6,198 nucleotides of DNA, from the NCBI GenBank assembly GCA_003551265.1, contig PUMG01000023.1, positions 1 through 6,198 on the forward strand, read 5' to 3'. The position numbers and the translations under genes are program-made. Below the pieces are notes generated by a model. It searched no databases. It had not been told where the DNA came from and saw nothing but the letters and a program-made list of their open reading frames with translations. This document shows positions 5,928-6,198 of the stretch, in pieces; positions within the stretch are counted from its first letter, which is position 1; each line of letters opens with the position of its first letter. The DNA is from Halovenus sp. Its GTDB lineage: Archaea > Halobacteriota > Halobacteria > Halobacteriales > Haloarculaceae.

Positions 5928-6198
5928 AGCGCGTACACCTCGCGCTGGCGGAGCAAGAACAGGAAAAACGGCGCACCGACTGCGGCTGTGACAATTCCGA
6001 CAGGGACCTCTGCCGGGCCGATTCGAGCGAACGTATCGGCAAGAACGAGGAACGTCGCTCCCGCGAGCGCGCTGGTCGGTATCAGGATACGGTGGTCTGG
6101 ACCGACCACTAGACGCATCATGTGCGGCACGATGAGACCGACGAACCCGATGACACCAGCCACCGCCACGCCAGCCGCGGTGATGATTGTCGCTCCGG
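5924..6198 (-). CDS. btuC: Cobalamin-type ABC importer permease BtuC, C-terminal part (runs off right edge)
   Basis: The last 90 or so codons of a FecCD-family permease enter from the right edge with no stop until the TGA at 5926-5924. The frame is open through the edge (…[18 protein letters not shown]…), so the true start is outside the window. The conserved family motif [15 protein letters not shown] is present, followed by a loop (VGPDHR), a hydrophobic helix with LADTFAR, and the C-terminal [20 protein letters not shown] helix. This is the membrane subunit that passes corrinoid, or another chelate, into the cell. Its stop overlaps the btuD GTG start, showing cotranscription. A binding-protein gene (btuF) would be expected beyond the edge. 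Confidence 0.85.
   Translation of the reverse strand, partial: GATIITAAGVAVAGVIGFVGLIVPHMMRLVVGPDHRILIPTSALAGATFLVLADTFARIGPAEVPVGIVTAAVGAPFFLFLLRQREVYAL

Noticed and set aside
4743..6112. Plus-strand frames opposite btuD
   Set aside because: They are antisense to a complete ABC ATPase with all catalytic motifs. Their composition is basic, unlike halophilic proteins.

Overview
The window looks like chromosomal DNA from a moderately GC-rich haloarchaeon. Three things point there: the acidic proteins (many Asp/Glu), a solute-binding lipoprotein with a Tat signal plus lipobox, and an archaeal-type mevalonate kinase next to TATA-like, often Shine-Dalgarno-poor promoters. I cannot name the species from sequence alone.

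Layout, left to right: (1) On the minus strand, running off the left edge, is the 5' end of a mevalonate kinase gene (1-245) of isoprenoid lipid synthesis. (2) Divergent from it is a small AhpD/carboxymuconolactone-decarboxylase-fold redox protein (430-840), whose leader is rich in dyads. (3) A MOT1-family molybdate/tungstate permease follows (967-2067), preceded by a perfect 17-bp palindrome. (4) A complete tungstate-type ABC importer operon, tupA-tupB-tupC (2219-4673), consists of a Tat-exported binding lipoprotein, a membrane permease and an ATPase. It has its own promoter and an 8-bp dyad upstream. (5) A 72-base convergent gap carries an 18-bp tandem duplication. (6) On the minus strand, a cobalamin-type ABC importer follows: btuD (4746-5927), an ATPase with an extra C-terminal Rossmann-like domain, overlapped by 4 nt by the 3' end of btuC (5924-6198, off the right edge).

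Functionally, the core (967-4673) is an oxyanion acquisition locus that pairs a one-component secondary permease (MOT1) with a high-affinity ABC importer (TupABC). Both probably supply Mo/W for the pterin cofactor of oxidoreductases. The cobalamin importer is an adjacent but separately oriented unit, so this is a small neighbourhood of cofactor-metal uptake. The AhpD-like protein has an intact redox motif, but its link to metal uptake rests only on position.

Nothing here is clearly a wholly new system. The least explained elements are the different dyads in front of each of the three plus-strand transcription units, the hairpin that would mask the ribosome-binding site of the AhpD-like gene, the C-terminal domain of BtuD, and the tandem repeat after tupC. 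No RNA genes, CRISPR arrays, insertion sequences or integrase sites were seen, and no gene-free stretch exceeds about 185 bases.
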